Source: Gracilariopsis chorda (lineage: Eukaryota; Rhodophyta; Florideophyceae; Gracilariales; Gracilariaceae). Taken from it: a stretch of DNA of 64,000 nt. Positions 60,622-64,000 of this stretch are shown here, piece by piece (positions within the stretch are counted from its first letter, which is position 1; each line of letters starts with the position of its first letter). A model generated the notes under the pieces. It was not told the DNA's origin. It saw only the letters and a program-made list of their open reading frames with translations, and made no database searches. The DNA lies in assembly GCA_003194525.1 (NCBI GenBank), contig NBIV01000029.1, forward strand, positions 1 through 64,000, given 5' to 3'. The translations under genes were made by a program, and so were the position numbers.

Positions 60622-63600
60622 CTATCGATAAACGTGACGAAAGAGTCCCTTGGTTTGCACTCGAAGCGGGAACGGCCAAAATTTGTCGGCGAGATCGTCT
60701 GCCCCGTTTTTGTACATCTTGCAGTACGTGCGCAACGCCATGCAGTACGACGCGCGAATATGCAAGCGATATCCCATATACCAGTTCGAAAGCTGACCCC
60801 ACCATTGAACCTCGATGAAACTGGGATCTATCAACAGCATTCCGGACTGATCCATCAGCACTTGCACGCCCACCGGCACGTAGTTGAGGAATAGGCTGGG
60901 CACTTTTGGGATCGGATCCGACGCTATTTCAAATCGCCAGTGCGTTTCTACCAGCCCCTCATACCGAGCTTTGAATGCTTCGTTTCCAAGTCTAGGGCAT
61001 CCAAACGTTGTACAAGATACGTCTTGTCGTCGGTTTAGCCCTATTCGCTTGTAATATCTCGCAGCTTCGTAACTGGCAAAAGTGGCTAACGCTCCGCCCA
61101 GACTGTGTCCACAGAAGAACAATGGCAACGTTTTTGCAACTCCACCGCTAGGTACGGCAGCCTCTTGTGCGCCGCCAGATGAACTTGTAGTCTTTCCCCT
61201 GTACAGTTCTATCAGCGATCCCATCACTTGTTTTCGGAGAGACATGTAAGCGTCAATAAACCCTTCATGCACTTTTGCCTGTCCAAACGTCATTAGCTCT
61301 CTCGCTAATGTCCTTGCTACCATCGATACCCCTTCTGTTGTTCTTGAACCCCGCGCAGGTGGCGTTGGCGCCGTTGGCGTCGTTGTTGCTCTAGGGGTGG
61401 TGCGAGGGTGTGTTTTCGCTCTTGTAAACGTCGGCACCGCACCATAACCGTTGTCGAGCTGCATTTCTAGGTCTGGCTCTTGACGGCTGCCGTCCCATTC
61501 GATATCGTCCATCCAGAACACCATCGCATCCTCAGATCTGGTTCTCCGCAGAGGTATTCGCTCGTTCTCAATGTCGTCAAGGTCCATGCCCATCGGCACA
61601 GCGCGGTTGTTCAATGCCTCAAGCTTCGGTTCATCAGAGTCGGATTCCGACTCATGGTCTGTCGCGCTGTCACTTGAAAGCTCATATTCGAACTTGCTCA
61701 GTTTCTCGTCCAGAACAGCCCTCCTCACGTTCGCGTTCACACCCCAGTTTGTCACGTTTCGAGTTCCGCTAAACGCAACGATGACGCGTGTGGAGCTCAG
61801 AAGAATGATCGCATGCGTATTAAGTCGCTCATCATAAAAGTGTTTGTGCAGTTTGTATTCATATCGTTGGGCCATTTCATAAGGATTAACCAAGAACATG
61901 GATCCATCATCAAAGCAAGGTTGCAACTTTCCGTAGCTGTATGACGATGAGGGGTGAGAATGCCGCACATTCGAATTCACTCCTGAGTGACGGGCCAACT
62001 GCTCAAGGCCAGAAAGGGAGCAAATGTGCTGCAAAGAGGAACCCTGCTCAACTTCTCTCAGTTCTTCCTTCGGGTTTCCTGGTATGTATGAAAGGTATGT
62101 CGCGTTGGCCAGAACAACCTGGGTTTCCATGACAAACAGATTCTTTCGTAATCGCAGCCGAAAGGGCTGAAAACTTGGTGGCCCAGGGGGTGAAGGCCGA
62201 GTAGTCCTTGAAGAACGTGATCTTCTCGGCGTGCTTCGATCAATATCAATAGGTCGAGGTAGAGAGGAAGGCTGATGGGTAGAATTCTCAAATGAAATGT
62301 CTCGCCTGCCGGTATCAATTGCGAAATCCCATGATCCATACTTGGAGGGATCTTCAACAGCCTCACACGGAGGGCCGATGGGCGGAAAGGAACTGAATGT
62401 ATCAGGAGAAAGAGGATACGGGTGTTGTGGGGAAGAAAGCATAAAATCGAACATCTCGCGGTGGCGGTATCGAAGCGGTATGGTGTCTCTTTCGGCGCGT
62501 ATTTCAACTCTGTTGTCCACCGCTTCGTCAAAGTCTTCCGGCTCCTCAGTTGTATCAATGTCTGCGAGGCCCAGCCATCCTGCCACGCGGCTGTTCCGCA
62601 GTAGATACAGAACTCGCAACACAATACGTCTCGCAAACGGTATGATCGGCTGTGGTGGCAGATTTACGTAGGCTATTACCAAATTCCATGTGAAATAGAC
62701 AAACGCCAGACCGAGGCGAGCAACGGGAGGTTCCAGTTGAAGAAAGTTGGCGGGAGGACTATCGTACGCGTCATAGATGTAGGTCTGCGGTAACATAAAG
62801 GTCACCAGCAGACTCAGGCCAATCATATTACCACAGAACGCAAGCGTCTGAAAGACGTAACAACGAAAGCCCAGTTGTTTCGCTCGGTTCTCAACGTACG
62901 GCACTGTGGCAAGGAATTCGGCAGTGCGCGCCACTTCGGTGACAAGCCAAAACGCAAATGCTGTATCAAGCACTGTGGTGATGATAACTGGAACAGTAAC
63001 TCGAAGTGAGTGACGGTCGCCTTTATAAAGAATGAACCATGTTAATAGGCGAGAGTAAGGAACAAGGCCGAGAGAGATACCAGCCTTAAAGCCAGCGACA
63101 AGCTTGACGATGAAAAAGAAGAGCGCAATGGCGACCTTGGGTGCGTAGAAGGACAAAGTATGCAACGACTTGACATCAAACACTCGATAGGAATGGGCGG
63201 AAAGAATAAGGTACAAGTAAATTGCGGCGGTGTAAACACTGTCGCTTATTATGAGACGCTTACTCTGGTCGTTTGAGAACACGTCCAGCGGAAAGTAGAG
63301 CACTCGAGAGCTCTCGGCATCGTCGGCAGTTGATAAAGATTGAGCGCTGCGTGCGGCAAGGGCGGCTATGCGCGTGAGCGGATTGCTGACAAGAAGGGCG
63401 ACGGATAAGACAATGCAAGTCCATATCTGCTCGTCTGTAACTGTGGGAGCGGCGTATAGACTGGCGAGGTAGAAGACCGGCAAGGCGACGCTCGCGGCCT
63501 GTAGCAAGATCATGAAGACGGACTCCACGGTGTTGAGGGCGGGGATGAGGGATGATTCATGCCACACGGTGGCCGTGACGCGCAGCTTGACGAAGATGTA

Positions 63601-63810
63601 GGCCAGAGCGACAGCGGAAGCAAAGTAGAGACATAGAACGGAGAAGTTGACCTCCCAACCTTTGAGCACCTCAAGTCGCGTCTTTGCCGAGCGGACGTCG
63701 ACAGAGGGGACTGAACTTGCAGGATCATCGGGTTCGGCGGTGAAGAACGGGGAAGGCGGGGAAGAATGGAAGCGGAAATGGGAAGGAAGGGAGGAGGAAT
63801 GGGTCTCCAT
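60622..63810 (-). CDS. multi-span class 3 lipase (DAG-lipase-like)
   Basis: The ATG at 63,810 opens 1062 codons. The first 400 residues hold about seven to nine hydrophobic segments (for example FSVLCLYFASAVALAYIFV, VALFFFIVKLVAGF), so the protein is anchored in a membrane. The C-terminal half is a class 3 lipase: nucleophile S903 in FFCGHSLGGALATF, D965 in ASDPIPKVP, and H1017 in YRLHIRAS, plus FGCPRLGNEAF. Between them is a long polar insert with acidic stretches. Animal DAG lipases combine N-terminal spans with the same catalytic domain; here there are more spans. The likely substrate is a diacylglycerol or galactolipid. No intron is needed. Confidence 0.85.
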   Translation of the reverse strand: METHSSSLPSHFRFHSSPPSPFFTAEPDDPASSVPSVDVRSAKTRLEVLKGWEVNFSVLCLYFASAVALAYIFVKLRVTATVWHESSLIPALNTVESVFMILLQAASVALPVFYLASLYAAPTVTDEQIWTCIVLSVALLVSNPLTRIAALAARSAQSLSTADDAESSRVLYFPLDVFSNDQSKRLIISDSVYTAAIYLYLILSAHSYRVFDVKSLHTLSFYAPKVAIALFFFIVKLVAGFKAGISLGLVPYSRLLTWFILYKGDRHSLRVTVPVIITTVLDTAFAFWLVTEVARTAEFLATVPYVENRAKQLGFRCYVFQTLAFCGNMIGLSLLVTFMLPQTYIYDAYDSPPANFLQLEPPVARLGLAFVYFTWNLVIAYVNLPPQPIIPFARRIVLRVLYLLRNSRVAGWLGLADIDTTEEPEDFDEAVDNRVEIRAERDTIPLRYRHREMFDFMLSSPQHPYPLSPDTFSSFPPIGPPCEAVEDPSKYGSWDFAIDTGRRDISFENSTHQPSSLPRPIDIDRSTPRRSRSSRTTRPSPPGPPSFQPFRLRLRKNLFVMETQVVLANATYLSYIPGNPKEELREVEQGSSLQHICSLSGLEQLARHSGVNSNVRHSHPSSSYSYGKLQPCFDDGSMFLVNPYEMAQRYEYKLHKHFYDERLNTHAIILLSSTRVIVAFSGTRNVTNWGVNANVRRAVLDEKLSKFEYELSSDSATDHESESDSDEPKLEALNNRAVPMGMDLDDIENERIPLRRTRSEDAMVFWMDDIEWDGSRQEPDLEMQLDNGYGAVPTFTRAKTHPRTTPRATTTPTAPTPPARGSRTTEGVSMVARTLARELMTFGQAKVHEGFIDAYMSLRKQVMGSLIELYRGKTTSSSGGAQEAAVPSGGVAKTLPLFFCGHSLGGALATFASYEAARYYKRIGLNRRQDVSCTTFGCPRLGNEAFKARYEGLVETHWRFEIASDPIPKVPSLFLNYVPVGVQVLMDQSGMLLIDPSFIEVQWWGQLSNWYMGYRLHIRASYCMALRTYCKMYKNGADDLADKFWPFPLRVQTKGLFRHVYR

Positions 63811-64000
63811 GTGAATGCCATGGATGGATGGGGGGAGGGAGAGAGGGCAGGGGTGCGTTATTGGCAGCGCGGGGGGGGGGGGAGGGGGGTGGCTTGGATG
63901 GACACGGGTGTGTGGTCTCTAAAGCGTGCACAGCATGGATTGCGAGAAGATTCGAGGCACGGGCGCCGGTGCAGGCAGGACCTTTACGTGCGTCTGGCAC
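63811..64000. promoter_or_regulatory. upstream region of the lipase gene
   Basis: It contains a 12-G run on the plus strand (63,871-63,882), i.e. a C-run on the coding strand, 61 bases before the start codon. The promoter of the lipase is expected here. Confidence 0.4.

Noticed and set aside
62058-62636. 192-codon minus-strand frame
   Set aside because: Another frame of the lipase gene on the same strand; the lipase frame carries the catalytic motifs.
1-64000. CRISPR arrays, bacterial operons and Shine-Dalgarno sites
   Set aside because: Nothing of this type was seen; introns, chromodomain, Hint, SPFH and ER genes show a eukaryotic nuclear origin.

Overview
This is a eukaryotic nuclear window. 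Many genes are single open frames of 1-3 kb, but at least two small genes have short GT-AG introns. The gene set (Hedgehog-type Hint protein, GT34-like glycosyltransferase, SPFH proteins, RING protein, class 3 lipase) next to a chromovirus-type retrotransposon nest suggests a red alga of the Florideophyceae, such as Chondrus. That is an inference from gene style, not a database match.

Bases 1-15,805 are nested transposable elements. A Ty3/gypsy chromodomain element (element 1, about 1-8887) enters from the left edge. It has a gag end with zinc knuckle, protease, RT, RNase H, integrase, a very long proline-rich linker and a chromodomain. A large antisense ORF, a G-rich polypurine tract and a likely 3' LTR follow. 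It appears inserted in the protease of an older, decayed relative (element 2, 8888-13,877). Element 2 is also split by a 1606-bp insertion (9374-10,979) with 13-bp inverted ends and a 5-bp target duplication. A Tc1/mariner nest (13,878-15,805) follows.

Bases 16,000-31,300 hold a 920-residue low-complexity protein with two copies of a WNR-KRKIAGNAAP module, then a tandem pair of unrecognised three-span membrane proteins. Their upstream 1.2 kb is almost identical although the proteins have diverged. Bases 31,400-34,500 carry two tandem SPFH/band 7 genes with a hairpin between them. A LINE RNase H scrap lies at 35.0-35.5 kb. Then come a GT34-like glycosyltransferase and a secreted Hint protein whose promoter holds a perfect 49-bp palindrome.

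Bases 42,500-64,000 are the denser host part: an alpha/beta hydrolase with a split TPR region, several disordered nuclear-type proteins, a type II membrane protein, two small intron-bearing ER genes (YOS1/IER3IP1-like and Asterix/WDR83OS-like, reconstructed here exon by exon), a 616-residue protein with an NLS, a RING-P-loop fusion and a multi-span class 3 lipase. Several of these have C-rich runs on the coding strand just upstream of their starts.

The most unusual signal is in element 1. Its whole length, whether sense-coding, antisense-coding or untranslated, is studded with different short hairpins of the form CCGN-loop-NCGG, at many times chance density by hand count. They are sparse in element 2 and in host genes.
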